Made by a program: the position numbers and the translations under genes | Shown: piece after piece, positions 14,700 through 23,006 of the stretch | Position numbering within the stretch: the stretch's first letter is position 1 | How the letters are laid out: each line of letters opens with the position of its first letter | NCBI GenBank assembly: GCA_024694125.1 | Contig: JAILKE010000007.1 | Coordinates: 1 to 44,447 of the forward strand | Source: Bacteroidales bacterium | Lineage (GTDB): Bacteria; Bacteroidota; Bacteroidia; Bacteroidales; UBA3663 | Length of the DNA stretch: 44,447 bases | Reading direction: 5' to 3' | The notes under the pieces: model-generated | The model's database searches: none | Seen by the model: the letters and a program-made list of their open reading frames with translations, nothing else | What the model was told of the DNA's origin: nothing

Positions 14700-15530
14700 T
14701 TAGATGGTCATAGGCCAAGGATTGTGTTCGATTCCGCCCAACTGGAGCATCTGGTTCCAGACTTGTTCGGTGAGCAGATCGACGGCCTTCTTGCGCGGCA
14801 GCGACATATCGGGCAAGACCGGCGTACCGATGTGGCAGGTGATGAGCGGCTTATTCGCCGGACCCGTCAGTCGATAGAAACCTGTACGCTTGCGATAGGT
14901 GATGTAACAAGGTAATATCGGGCAATCCCAACGGTATGCCAGGGTGAAGGCTCCCTTGTGGAACGGCTTGAGCGGCTTGTAGAAGTCCCAACGGATGCCC
15001 TCGGGGAAGAGATGAATCCAATAGCCCTTCTCGTGCCACTTGTCCATGGCAGCATCATATTTCTTCATTGCCTGCAGACCCGTCGGAATGGGGATGCCAC
15101 CGATGTACTTCATGTGCCAGTAATCGGCCGTCTTCATATTCTCTCCATACATTGGGATGAAGAATGAATGACCTGTGGCCTGTATGACCGAAACCATATC
15201 CCAACGGTAGGCGTGATTGCAAGTGGTAATACAGCCCTTCTCCTGGAACAGTTTCTTGTACTTGCGGAGGTTCTCACGTCCCTCGACCTTGAATCCCCAC
15301 ACCAGGTGCTGCAGGAAGAAGACCAATGTGCGGCACTTCAGGTAGCACAGGAAGCGGTTCAGCTTGAAGTTAAAACTCTCGTCGTAATAGGGATAGTTCT
15401 CGTCAATATCGAACGGATGCGTCTTGGGCGGATTGAGCAGACGCACGGTCGGATCGTCGGGATAATCAATACCTACATTAGGTATATATTCGCCGGGCTT
15501 GACCCGCAGTTCTTCATATTGCTTGTTCAT
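14700..15530 (-). CDS. Lysophospholipid acyltransferase (PlsC-like, 1-acylglycerol-3-phosphate type)
   Basis: This 276-residue protein should transfer an acyl chain to a lysophospholipid or related acceptor at the inner membrane. Motif I is N105-H106-AYRW-D111, the HX4D catalytic pair. Motif III is FPEG at 175-178, extended by IRWD. The hydrophobic stretch at about 58-78 (NRFLCYLKCRTLVFFLQHLVWG) likely anchors it. The N-terminal 50 residues are Pro/Asp-rich (GIDYPDDPTVRLLNPPKTHPF) and not part of the catalytic fold. It follows the thioesterase gene on the same strand with a 137-bp, repeat-filled gap. The acceptor cannot be told from sequence; alternatives are ornithine-lipid or lipid A-type acyltransferases of the same superfamily. 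Confidence 0.87.
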   Translation of the reverse strand: MNKQYEELRVKPGEYIPNVGIDYPDDPTVRLLNPPKTHPFDIDENYPYYDESFNFKLNRFLCYLKCRTLVFFLQHLVWGFKVEGRENLRKYKKLFQEKGCITTCNHAYRWDMVSVIQATGHSFFIPMYGENMKTADYWHMKYIGGIPIPTGLQAMKKYDAAMDKWHEKGYWIHLFPEGIRWDFYKPLKPFHKGAFTLAYRWDCPILPCYITYRKRTGFYRLTGPANKPLITCHIGTPVLPDMSLPRKKAVDLLTEQVWNQMLQLGGIEHNPWPMTI

Positions 15531-15562
15531 AATTATTTAGAGTAATTAGATGCTTTGGAGGT

Positions 15563-15645
15563 TATCAATTATCAATTATCAATTTGAAAGGTTTTCAATT
15601 TTCAACTTTCAATTTTCAATTGGTAAAATTTATCAATTATCAATT
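15563..15645. repeat. TATCAAT / TTTTCAAT short tandem repeats
   Basis: TATCAAT repeats three times with a 7-bp period, then TTTTCAAT-like 8-bp units follow, then TATCAAT again twice. The array fills the gap between the thioesterase and acyltransferase genes. Confidence 0.8.
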
Positions 15646-15647
15646 GT

Positions 15648-15676
15648 TTTTCATAATCGCCCCGCGATTATGAAAA
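15648..15676 (-). terminator. 13-bp perfect hairpin overlapping the thioesterase stop
   Basis: TTTTCATAATCGC and GCGATTATGAAAA pair perfectly around CCC. The stop codon of the thioesterase lies in one arm, so translation to the end and hairpin formation compete. No strong T-run follows on the minus strand. Confidence 0.6.
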
Positions 15677-16555
15677 GCTCTTTCCTTTCTTCCACTCCGG
15701 CACCTGTACATTCATAAAGTATTCAAAACTCTTGCCCTCGGCATCGAGCTGACCATTGACGATGCTGACAATCTCGACAGCGGCGCGGACACAGAGGTGC
15801 ATGTCAAGTTTGCTGCGAATCTCCTGCTCGAAGATGACACGCGGACCATCCTGACGAATATTCATCAGGCTGTGGAACTTCTCACTCGACATCATCGGTT
15901 TGATAAACTTCAGGTCAACCTTGGTCACCATCATATCGATGCCATTCTCGTGCCACTTGCGGAACGTCTCGCCTATCTCCTCCATGAACTCCAGACGAGT
16001 CACCTCCAGATAACGCTGCACATAGGCATTGGTGGCTGATCCATAGACATCGCACTCATAGTCGCGGACCTTCATCTCGTAGTCATAGATGACCTCATCT
16101 ATAGGCAAGTCTATGCGCTGCGATGCTCGGGTAGGGCGAACCTCCTGCAGGGGGAATCGCTCACGACACCAGTCGGCAAAGAGGTCTCCACGAGTGAGCT
16201 TGCCATGCACACCCACCACGACATCGACACGCGCCCTCATGCATAGTTCACCCGACTCACGACGGAAGTCCTGTACATAGACGAAACGTGCACCCTCACG
16301 ATGCACGTTGAGGCAAGACCGGAAAGTCTCGCCATTCTGTATGGGCAATCTGTATTGGATGGCGGTCTCATAGACTACGAAATCTATGCCGCGCTCCTCG
16401 CTCCACTGTTGACGTATGATGCCGATGCTGGCCAAAAACTCTGTACGGGTCTGCATCAGCAGATTGTGATAGTAGGCATTGTTGACAACACCCTGCATAT
16501 CACACTCGAAGTCTCTGATGGTGACGGTCGATTCAAATAGATATTTTTTGCTCAT
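15668..16555 (-). CDS. Acyl-CoA thioesterase family protein, two hotdog (4HBT) domains
   Basis: This 295-residue cytoplasmic protein contains two copies of the hotdog fold. The first (about 5-140) has the classic TIRDFECDMQGVVNNAYYHN motif with D19 as the likely catalytic acid. The second (about 150-290) repeats the pattern as VRDYECDVYGSATNAYVQRYL followed by EFMEEIG, matching EFLASIG in the first. A single-domain family member has about 135 residues, so this is a fused duplication and should work as a pseudo-dimer. The likely substrates are acyl-CoA or acyl-ACP thioesters. A -7 box lies 53 bases upstream and the acyltransferase gene follows, suggesting a shared role in acyl-chain handling. 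Confidence 0.88.
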   Translation of the reverse strand: MSKKYLFESTVTIRDFECDMQGVVNNAYYHNLLMQTRTEFLASIGIIRQQWSEERGIDFVVYETAIQYRLPIQNGETFRSCLNVHREGARFVYVQDFRRESGELCMRARVDVVVGVHGKLTRGDLFADWCRERFPLQEVRPTRASQRIDLPIDEVIYDYEMKVRDYECDVYGSATNAYVQRYLEVTRLEFMEEIGETFRKWHENGIDMMVTKVDLKFIKPMMSSEKFHSLMNIRQDGPRVIFEQEIRSKLDMHLCVRAAVEIVSIVNGQLDAEGKSFEYFMNVQVPEWKKGKSFS

Positions 16556-16607
16556 CGTGACAATAACGGAATTATGAAATCGACATACCGATGGTCGATT
16601 ATGGCGG

Positions 16608-16615
16608 CAAAGATA
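16608..16615 (-). promoter_or_regulatory. -7 box of the thioesterase gene
   Basis: TATCTTTG on the minus strand. A TTTG lies upstream at 16642-16639 with a 23-base spacer, longer than usual. Confidence 0.5.
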
Positions 16616-16743
16616 GTGAAAATATTTGAATAGCAGTACAAATTGAAGAGTAAAAATACTAAAATTTCAATAAATCGTCTATTTTTATAGATGAAAAACA
16701 GCCATTTGTTTAAAAGCTGGTGCAGCATAAGGGAAAAAATAAT

Positions 16744-16751
16744 TATCTTTG
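16744..16751 (+). promoter_or_regulatory. -7 box of the DUF5686 gene
   Basis: TATCTTTG followed by CACC, 20 bases before the ATG at 16771. It lies inside the longer open frame and so fixes the start at 16771. No good -33 box was seen. Confidence 0.55.
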
Positions 16752-16770
16752 CACCCTCAATAAGCTGAAT

Positions 16771-19437
16771 ATGCAAAAGATTGTATATATAATAACAATG
16801 TTGCTGCTGTGTGCCTGGAATGACCTACAGGCACAGCAAGGTACCTCCCGCGTGACGTTGCAAGGATATGTGTGCGACAGCATATCGGGCGAACGCCTGG
16901 AGTTCATCACACTGCAGGAAAAAGGTACCACCAACGGTACCATCACCAATACTGACGGCAGCTACACGCTGCTGCTGCGCTCCAACGGCACCCTGGTAGC
17001 ATCGTGCGTGGGATACAAGACCAAGGAGATACGCGCCAAGGGCAAGAGCCGCAAGGAGATAATCCAACTGGTGCCGAACGACTATCAGCTGTCCGAAGTG
17101 GTGGTCAAACCCAAACGCGAACACTACCGCCGCCGTGGCAACCCTTCGGTCGAACTGGCGCGACGGGTCATCGAGCATAAACACGACCATGCACTGACGG
17201 AACATGACTACTACCGCTGCGAACGATACGAGAACACGACATACTCGCTCAACAACTTCAGCGGACCGCTGTACCGTGGGTGGAAGAAGAAATTCCCGGA
17301 CATCGACCAATATATAGATACGGCCTACTCCGGCAGTGCCGTACTGCCTGTATCGAGCGACGAGAGCATGACGCGCGTCTTCTACCAACGTGACCCTCAG
17401 CGCACACGCACCATCTGCGAAGGCAAGCGCCACGTGGGCATGGACGAGATGCTGCCCAGTGACCTGGTAGCCAAGGCCCAGACGGAGTGCTTCCCCGAGG
17501 TGGACCTGGATGCCAACGACATCTATATGTTTACCAACAAGTTCGTCAATCCGGTGTCGCGTTTTGCCATTGCATTCTACAAGTTCTACATACTGGACAC
17601 GCTGACCTTCGATGACGGCAAACGGTACATCGACCTGGGCTTCGCACCGCTCATACCGGAGCAGTTCGGATTCATCGGACATCTATACATAGCTACGGAC
17701 AGCACCTACTTCCTCAAGAAAGCCGACCTCAGCATCCCACCCGACATCAACCTGAACTTCGTGCGCAATATGCACATCATCATCGAACAGGACCGACTGC
17801 CTGACAGTACATGTATCATCACGCGCAAGAAATTCGAGAGCGAAATGACCGTAGTGGGCGAAACAACCGGTCTGTACGCCCAACGCGAGATGGTTTACAG
17901 CAAGTTCGACTTCTCGGAACCCGATGCCCAGACTCAGGTGGTGCTCAATGGTTTCACGCCCCACCATGAGGCCAACAACATGCTGCAGCGGGATGAATCC
18001 TTCTGGCAGGAACATCGCGGCGGCGAGAATGTGTCGCGCGACAATCAGGTCAACGACATGCTCACTGCTATGCGCAAGCGCCCATTCTTCAAGTACTCGG
18101 AAATGGTGCTCACCTGGCTGTTCAAGGGCTACATTCCGCTCACCAGCAAGCCTTTCGAGGAGAATGACTTCCTGTATGGTCCACTCAACACCACAGCCAG
18201 TTACAACTCCATCGAAGGTCTACGCCTGCGCACCGGTGGTCTCACCACTGCCCACCTGAGCCGCCATTGGTTCGGATTCGGATACCTGGCATACGGTTGC
18301 AAGGACCACAAACTGAAGTACGATACCAAACTGGAATATTCGTTCAAGAACTGCAAGTCGCACAGCAACGAGTTCCCAATGCACAAACTGGTATTCGATT
18401 ATAACTACGACACCAACCTGCTGGGTCAGGACCCCACTACGTCGAAGGACAACTTCCTGCTCTCGCTGAAACGTGACGACACCGAGAAGATTTCCTACGA
18501 ACGTCGGGCAGAACTGAGTTACATACGCGAGTACTACGGCGGCTTCAGCTTCAAACTACAGAATACATGGCTGCGCGAATACAGCACGAAGTTCGCCCCC
18601 TTCAACCGTGTCGGTTCATCGACTAGACCAATTTTTCAAAATTACAATTGTTTTGCTGAATTTGCTTCCTTCCGCCGCGTCGGGACATCGAACCAGGAGA
18701 CTCCCTGGGGTGACAAATACTACGACCTGTGCTATGCGACCATACAGCTGCGCTATGCTCCACACGAGACCTTCATACAGAGCCGTATCAACCGTACGTC
18801 GATCAACCATCAGCACCCAGTCTTCGTGCTGCAACACAGTGTGGGCGCCAAGGGGGTACTGGGAGCAAACTACGACTACCAGCGTACGGACTTCACGTTC
18901 GAGAAACGATTCTGGCTCTCGGCCTTCGGATATGTAGATACCCAACTCAAAGCGGGTCAGGTATGGAGCAAGTCACCATATGCAATGCTCTGTCTGCCCA
19001 ACGTCAACCTGGGCTTCACCATACAGGATCACGCCTTCACGCAGATGAATGCGATGGAATTCGTCGCAGACCGTTACTGCCAGTGGGACCTGGTTTACTA
19101 CCTGAACGGTTGGATACTCAACACGATGCCGATCATGAAGAAACTCAAGTGGCGCGAGGTGGTTTCCTTCCGCGGTTACTGGGGCGACCTGTCGGACCGC
19201 AACAACCCGACTGCCACACTGAGTGACGGCAGTTGGCGCAATCCGGACCTGTACCACTTCCCCACCGAGGGGACTGAGGTATATACCAAGATGAAATACC
19301 CCTATATGGAAGCGACCATCGGCGTGGAAAATATCTTCAAACTGCTGCGCGTCGAGTATATACGCCGACTCAACTACTATGATCACCCGGACATAGCTAA
19401 GAACGGCGTTCAGGTGGCTGTACATATATCCTTCTGA
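16771..19437 (+). CDS. DUF5686 outer-membrane protein with carboxypeptidase-like N-terminal domain
   Basis: The frame is open from 16720, but the -7 box and the signal peptide (MQKIVYIITMLLLCAWNDLQA) place the start at 16771, giving 888 residues. Residues about 25-110 form a CarboxypepD_reg-like sandwich (VTLQGYVCDSISGERLEFIT, then TNGTITNTDGSYTL). The rest is the DUF5686 region, with YYRCERYENTTY, a FGFIGHLYIATDS segment and a late series of barrel-like strands ending HISF. Family members are large outer-membrane proteins of Bacteroidetes whose role is unknown; the architecture resembles a receptor without a TonB plug. An SDR gene follows 20 bases later on the same strand. Confidence 0.88.
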   Translation: MQKIVYIITMLLLCAWNDLQAQQGTSRVTLQGYVCDSISGERLEFITLQEKGTTNGTITNTDGSYTLLLRSNGTLVASCVGYKTKEIRAKGKSRKEIIQLVPNDYQLSEVVVKPKREHYRRRGNPSVELARRVIEHKHDHALTEHDYYRCERYENTTYSLNNFSGPLYRGWKKKFPDIDQYIDTAYSGSAVLPVSSDESMTRVFYQRDPQRTRTICEGKRHVGMDEMLPSDLVAKAQTECFPEVDLDANDIYMFTNKFVNPVSRFAIAFYKFYILDTLTFDDGKRYIDLGFAPLIPEQFGFIGHLYIATDSTYFLKKADLSIPPDINLNFVRNMHIIIEQDRLPDSTCIITRKKFESEMTVVGETTGLYAQREMVYSKFDFSEPDAQTQVVLNGFTPHHEANNMLQRDESFWQEHRGGENVSRDNQVNDMLTAMRKRPFFKYSEMVLTWLFKGYIPLTSKPFEENDFLYGPLNTTASYNSIEGLRLRTGGLTTAHLSRHWFGFGYLAYGCKDHKLKYDTKLEYSFKNCKSHSNEFPMHKLVFDYNYDTNLLGQDPTTSKDNFLLSLKRDDTEKISYERRAELSYIREYYGGFSFKLQNTWLREYSTKFAPFNRVGSSTRPIFQNYNCFAEFASFRRVGTSNQETPWGDKYYDLCYATIQLRYAPHETFIQSRINRTSINHQHPVFVLQHSVGAKGVLGANYDYQRTDFTFEKRFWLSAFGYVDTQLKAGQVWSKSPYAMLCLPNVNLGFTIQDHAFTQMNAMEFVADRYCQWDLVYYLNGWILNTMPIMKKLKWREVVSFRGYWGDLSDRNNPTATLSDGSWRNPDLYHFPTEGTEVYTKMKYPYMEATIGVENIFKLLRVEYIRRLNYYDHPDIAKNGVQVAVHISF

Positions 19438-19457
19438 TATACTTATACTCTTCGGAC

Positions 19458-20267
19458 ATGACGAAACAGAAAGCTGATATATCGACCCTGAAAACTCTCC
19501 TGCTGACCGGCGGATCATCGGGCATTGGCATGGCTACGGCCGATTACTTTGCCCAACAAGGCTGGACCGTGTACGAGATGTCTCGCCACGGAGAGGACCG
19601 ATCTGGGGTAGTTCACCTGACTGGCGATGTGACTATACCCGAAGACTGTCACCGCGTGGTTAACGAGGTGATACGCCTGTCTGGACATATAGACGTACTG
19701 ATATCCAATGCTGGAATGGGTATAGCAGGCGCTGCGGAATTTGCACCCGTGGCAGACGTGCACCGCCAGATGGAGGTCAACTTCTACGGGGCATCGAACA
19801 TCATCCAGGCCGCCATCCCCTATATGCGCAGCCGTCAGCAAGGACGCATCCTGATAGTGAGCAGTCTGGCTGCAACATTCAGCATCCCCTTCCAGGCTTA
19901 CTACTCGGCATCCAAGGCTGCTCTAAATGCCCTGGCCATGTCGCTGCGCAATGAATTGGCCCCACATAACATAGGGGTAGCCTGCCTGATGCCTGGTGAC
20001 GTGCATACGGCATTCACCGCCTCTCGTCTCAAGACCGCGGCTGGCACTGACGTTTATCCGCATATGCAGTCTTCGCTCGCCACGATGGAACGTGACGAAC
20101 TGCATGGGCAATCGGCCCAGGGCATTGCCCGACGACTGTACGGTATGGCAACCACTCACTGGCTGCGGGCTTACTATTACGTCGGCGCTGTGTACCACAT
20201 CTTCGCCCTATTGTCCAAACTGCTGCCCACATCGCTCATCTACAGCATCGTCCGACGGATGTATTGA
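19458..20267 (+). CDS. Short-chain dehydrogenase/reductase (SDR family)
   Basis: This 269-residue classical SDR has the nucleotide-binding TGGSSGIG at 17-24, D57 in LTGDVT, NAG at 84-86, the catalytic Ser in VSS (about 135-136) and YSASK with Y149 and K153. It should reduce or oxidise a carbonyl/alcohol with NAD(P). The C-terminal 35 residues (THWLRAYYYVGAVYHIFALL and following) are hydrophobic and may touch the membrane, which suggests a lipid-like substrate. The short gap after the DUF5686 gene suggests co-transcription, although no functional link is known. A bidirectional terminator follows. The exact substrate is unknown. Confidence 0.9.
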   Translation: MTKQKADISTLKTLLLTGGSSGIGMATADYFAQQGWTVYEMSRHGEDRSGVVHLTGDVTIPEDCHRVVNEVIRLSGHIDVLISNAGMGIAGAAEFAPVADVHRQMEVNFYGASNIIQAAIPYMRSRQQGRILIVSSLAATFSIPFQAYYSASKAALNALAMSLRNELAPHNIGVACLMPGDVHTAFTASRLKTAAGTDVYPHMQSSLATMERDELHGQSAQGIARRLYGMATTHWLRAYYYVGAVYHIFALLSKLLPTSLIYSIVRRMY

Positions 20268-20335
20268 ACTGCGTACCAAAACAAAAACGAAAAGAAAACT
20301 GCGTACCAAAACGAAAACCAAGACCAAAACCAAAA
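20267..20335. repeat. CTGCGTACCAAAAC direct repeat with CCAAAA tract
   Basis: Two 16-base copies of AACTGCGTACCAAAAC (20267-20282 and 20297-20312), 30 bases apart, are followed by CCAAGACCAAAACCAAAA. The first copy begins at the SDR stop codon. Confidence 0.75.
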
Positions 20336-20337
20336 AA

Positions 20338-20371
20338 CAGCCTCTCCAACTAACGTGGGGAGGCTGTTTTT
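20338..20371. terminator. Bidirectional terminator between SDR and TolC genes
   Basis: ACAGCCTC and GAGGCTGT pair with further inner C-G pairs. On plus the stem is followed by TTTTTATA, and on minus by TTTTTTGG. It can therefore serve both converging transcripts. Confidence 0.88.
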
Positions 20372-20390
20372 ATAATCCGATACAGACGGG

Positions 20391-21785
20391 TCAATCCGGC
20401 TGTGCATTGTAGAACTCCAATATCTTGAGGCGCATCAACAGTTCGTAGCGTGCCTGCATCTCGTCCTGACGGGCTCGTTGTACTTTGGCCGACGCCTGCT
20501 GCAAGTCGTACGATGTACCACGTCCAGCAGCATAACGCTCTGCCTCGTACTGATAGGCCAACGAGGTCGAAGCATTGGCCTTCTGCGATGAACGATAGTT
20601 GTCGCGTGCCTTGACGGCATTCCAGTAGGCCTGCTGTATCTCCTTGCGCAACGACTGCTGCGCCTCGATAAGATTGGTCTCCTGGCTCTCGATGTTGAGA
20701 CGTGCACGACGCATGTTGTTGCGAGTAGAGAAACGGTCGAATATCGGAATACGCAGACTCAGACTGATATACTTACTATCGAAATCGCCCAACTGCTGAC
20801 CGAAAGACGCCTGATGTAACTTCCTGCCCGACGCATCCTTCAAGCCATACATATACTGATAACTGGCACTGTACCCTGCACTGAGATTCAACTGAGGCAA
20901 GATGCTGCTGCGCGACACCTTGAGGTCGTACTTGCTGCTCTCCAGTCTGTACTTGGCTGCCATAATAGAGGGATGCGCCTCAACAGCCTCATCAAAGATC
21001 TGTGCTGCACTGCCCATATCGTCCGCCAACCGGGTGGTATCAATATCGAGGATGGCAAATTCCGATACGTCACCATCCAGATTGAGCGACTGCATCAGGT
21101 CGAGTCGTGCCAATGTCTCGTTGCCAATGGCCTCGGTCAGATTATGGCGACTCAGTGCCAGCTGCGCCTCGGCTGTAGCAACCTCGGACTCGGGCTTGCG
21201 CCCTGCCTCGAACAATGTACGGGCATTGACAAGAGCCACAGAATCGAGTTCTACCTGACTGCGCTGTACCTGGGCCAACCCACGATAATAGAGAGCATTG
21301 AGGTAGTAAGTCGAGACCTGGATGCTGACATCCTTTCGGGCCTTGGCCAATGTAGCCGAAGCAGCCTCGAGCGAGTATTTATCGGACTTAATCTGATTGG
21401 TGATGCGGAAGCCTGTGAACAGCGGCACCGATGCACTGATGCCGAGATTGGTCGATGTTGAGTTACCACTGGAATAGGTATTGCTGGTGACCGATGTAGA
21501 ACGGCCGAAAGACCAGTTCTGACCTACACTGGCATCCACCTCGGGCAATCGGCTGAAACGGGACGACTGGAGTGCCACCTCCTGGCTCTGCCGCTGCAAC
21601 TCCTGCTGATGAATTGAATTATTGTGCTCCAAGGCATAGTCGATACATTGCTGCAACGACATCGTCTGGGCTGAAGTGCGCTGTACATTGAACAAAAGCA
21701 CAACGACAGACAGAGCCACGCCACAATAGCGACACAAGCCCGACACCCACGCGGGGTTACTTCTCAATAGTCTTCTCATTGCCAC
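20391..21785 (-). CDS. TolC-family outer-membrane efflux protein
   Basis: This 464-residue protein should form the outer-membrane channel of the export system encoded by the four genes upstream. The N-terminal region carries a long signal (hydrophobic GVALSVVVLLFNV, ending SAQ at about 40). Then follows MSLQQCIDYALEHNNSIHQQ, the usual first helix of an OEP repeat. Two coiled-coil-rich OEP repeats follow, with the typical NARTLFEAGRKPESEVATAE in the first and RYAAGRGTSYDLQQASAKVQ in the second. The start overlaps the end of the adaptor gene by 29 bases, which implies translational coupling; M3 is an alternative start. The last gene of the operon, it ends in a shared bidirectional terminator. 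Confidence 0.92.
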   Translation of the reverse strand: MAMRRLLRSNPAWVSGLCRYCGVALSVVVLLFNVQRTSAQTMSLQQCIDYALEHNNSIHQQELQRQSQEVALQSSRFSRLPEVDASVGQNWSFGRSTSVTSNTYSSGNSTSTNLGISASVPLFTGFRITNQIKSDKYSLEAASATLAKARKDVSIQVSTYYLNALYYRGLAQVQRSQVELDSVALVNARTLFEAGRKPESEVATAEAQLALSRHNLTEAIGNETLARLDLMQSLNLDGDVSEFAILDIDTTRLADDMGSAAQIFDEAVEAHPSIMAAKYRLESSKYDLKVSRSSILPQLNLSAGYSASYQYMYGLKDASGRKLHQASFGQQLGDFDSKYISLSLRIPIFDRFSTRNNMRRARLNIESQETNLIEAQQSLRKEIQQAYWNAVKARDNYRSSQKANASTSLAYQYEAERYAAGRGTSYDLQQASAKVQRARQDEMQARYELLMRLKILEFYNAQPD

Positions 21786-22866
21786 GCAGTTTCATATTGT
21801 CCGACACTCCTTCTTCCAACTCAATATACAGGCCATCGCTCATGCCGACCTTGACCGGCATACGCTCGAAGGTCTGTGGTACTACCCCATCAGCCGACGT
21901 AAGACGGTACACAAAGGTAGAATCGCCCTCGAACTCGATAGCTGACTCCTGGACGGATAACACTTGATTGCGACGCGTCAGTTCTATCTCGGCATTGGCA
22001 CTGTAACCAGCACGAACTATAACGGTATCGGGTATCTGTGCAGCAGCCTTGATCTCGAAGAGGACAGCTCCGTTGCTCTCGGTTCCCTTGGGCGATATAT
22101 ATTCCAGCACTGCTGGCAAGGTGACGCCCTGAACAGCGCCGATGCTGAGTTTGATGTCCATACCGGCACGCATACGACCTACTTCAGTCTCGTCGATATT
22201 GCCACGGAAGATGATCTTACCCATATCGGCGACGGTTGCCACGGTGGTACCCTCATTGTAAGAGTTGGCATTGATGACCGAACTACCCACCTTGACCGGT
22301 ACGTCGAGAATGGTACCGGCGATGGTACTGCGGACGATGGTGGTATTGATCTGACCGGCACGTCGGCTGATACCATCGGTCACGATATCGAGAGCATCCT
22401 GTGCTGCCTGTGCCTGCTCACGTTGACGGAGCAATGTATTGTGGCCCTGTTCATATTCCTCCTTGGAGATGACGCCCTTCTGGTAGAGAGCCTCAACACG
22501 GGCGAACTCGCGCTCCTGCTCCTCGAGTGCCAACTGCGACGTACGCACCTGGCTCTGTGCCGAACTCAGGGCCGACATATCGGGAATGACGGCCACCTTG
22601 GCCACAGGATCACCCTTGCGCACCTTGTCACCAGCCTCCACGTAGAGTTCGGTGATGATACCCTGAATCTGAGGTTTGACATTGACCTCATCTCGAGGTT
22701 CGACCTTACCGCTGGCCACGGCAGTCTTGACTATGTCGCGCACCTCGGGGGTAAGCAGTTCGTAAACAACGGGCTGTGGTTGTGACTGAGCCCAAAGGAA
22801 ATAAAAGGTATAAATAACGAATAAACCGAGCAGGCACCAACCTGCCATTTTGAAATACTTTTTCAT
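21757..22866 (-). CDS. Periplasmic adaptor subunit (HlyD/MacA family)
   Basis: This 369-residue protein should link the inner-membrane permeases to TolC. One N-terminal membrane span (about 6-26) is followed by a barrel-sandwich half-motif (VKTAVASGKVEPRDEVNVKP and GIITELYVEAGDKVRKGDPV). A coiled-coil hairpin covers about 80-150 (RVEALYQKGVISKEEYEQGH), then the second lipoyl half (STIAGTILDVPVKVGSSVIN), a beta-barrel and a membrane-proximal domain. The MacA-like length and the partner genes favour an ABC-type system rather than an RND pump. It is separated from the second permease gene by 140 bp of repeats, the only real gap in the operon. The exported substrate is unknown. Confidence 0.9.
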   Translation of the reverse strand: MKKYFKMAGWCLLGLFVIYTFYFLWAQSQPQPVVYELLTPEVRDIVKTAVASGKVEPRDEVNVKPQIQGIITELYVEAGDKVRKGDPVAKVAVIPDMSALSSAQSQVRTSQLALEEQEREFARVEALYQKGVISKEEYEQGHNTLLRQREQAQAAQDALDIVTDGISRRAGQINTTIVRSTIAGTILDVPVKVGSSVINANSYNEGTTVATVADMGKIIFRGNIDETEVGRMRAGMDIKLSIGAVQGVTLPAVLEYISPKGTESNGAVLFEIKAAAQIPDTVIVRAGYSANAEIELTRRNQVLSVQESAIEFEGDSTFVYRLTSADGVVPQTFERMPVKVGMSDGLYIELEEGVSDNMKLRGNEKTIEK

Positions 22867-22898
22867 ATTGTGTTATGGTAATTAACTTTTTTTATTTC

Positions 22899-22918
22899 AT
22901 TGGCCAATATTGGCCAAT
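22899..22918. promoter_or_regulatory. 20-bp perfect palindrome inside the export operon
   Basis: ATTGGCCAATATTGGCCAAT is the palindrome ATTGGCCAAT repeated twice, 32 bases before the adaptor start. It could be an operator, an RNA hairpin in the mRNA, or another micro-repeat. Confidence 0.5.
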
Positions 22919-22930
22919 GATGTGATAATA

Positions 22931-22990
22931 AATGATGTGACAATCGATGAGGTGACAATCGATGAGGTGACAATCGATGATGCGATGATA
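22931..22990. repeat. 15-bp tandem repeat (four units)
   Basis: GATGAGGTGACAATC occurs twice exactly, preceded by AATGATGTGACAATC and followed by the variant GATGATGCGATGATA. It begins about 15 bases after the stop of the permease gene. Confidence 0.9.
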
Positions 22991-23006
22991 GATGAGGACA
23001 GCGCCA

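Noticed and set aside
19996-20412. 138-residue plus-strand frame with a Lys/Thr-rich tail
   Set aside because: It is out of frame inside the SDR gene and its tail is the translation of the CCAAAA repeat.
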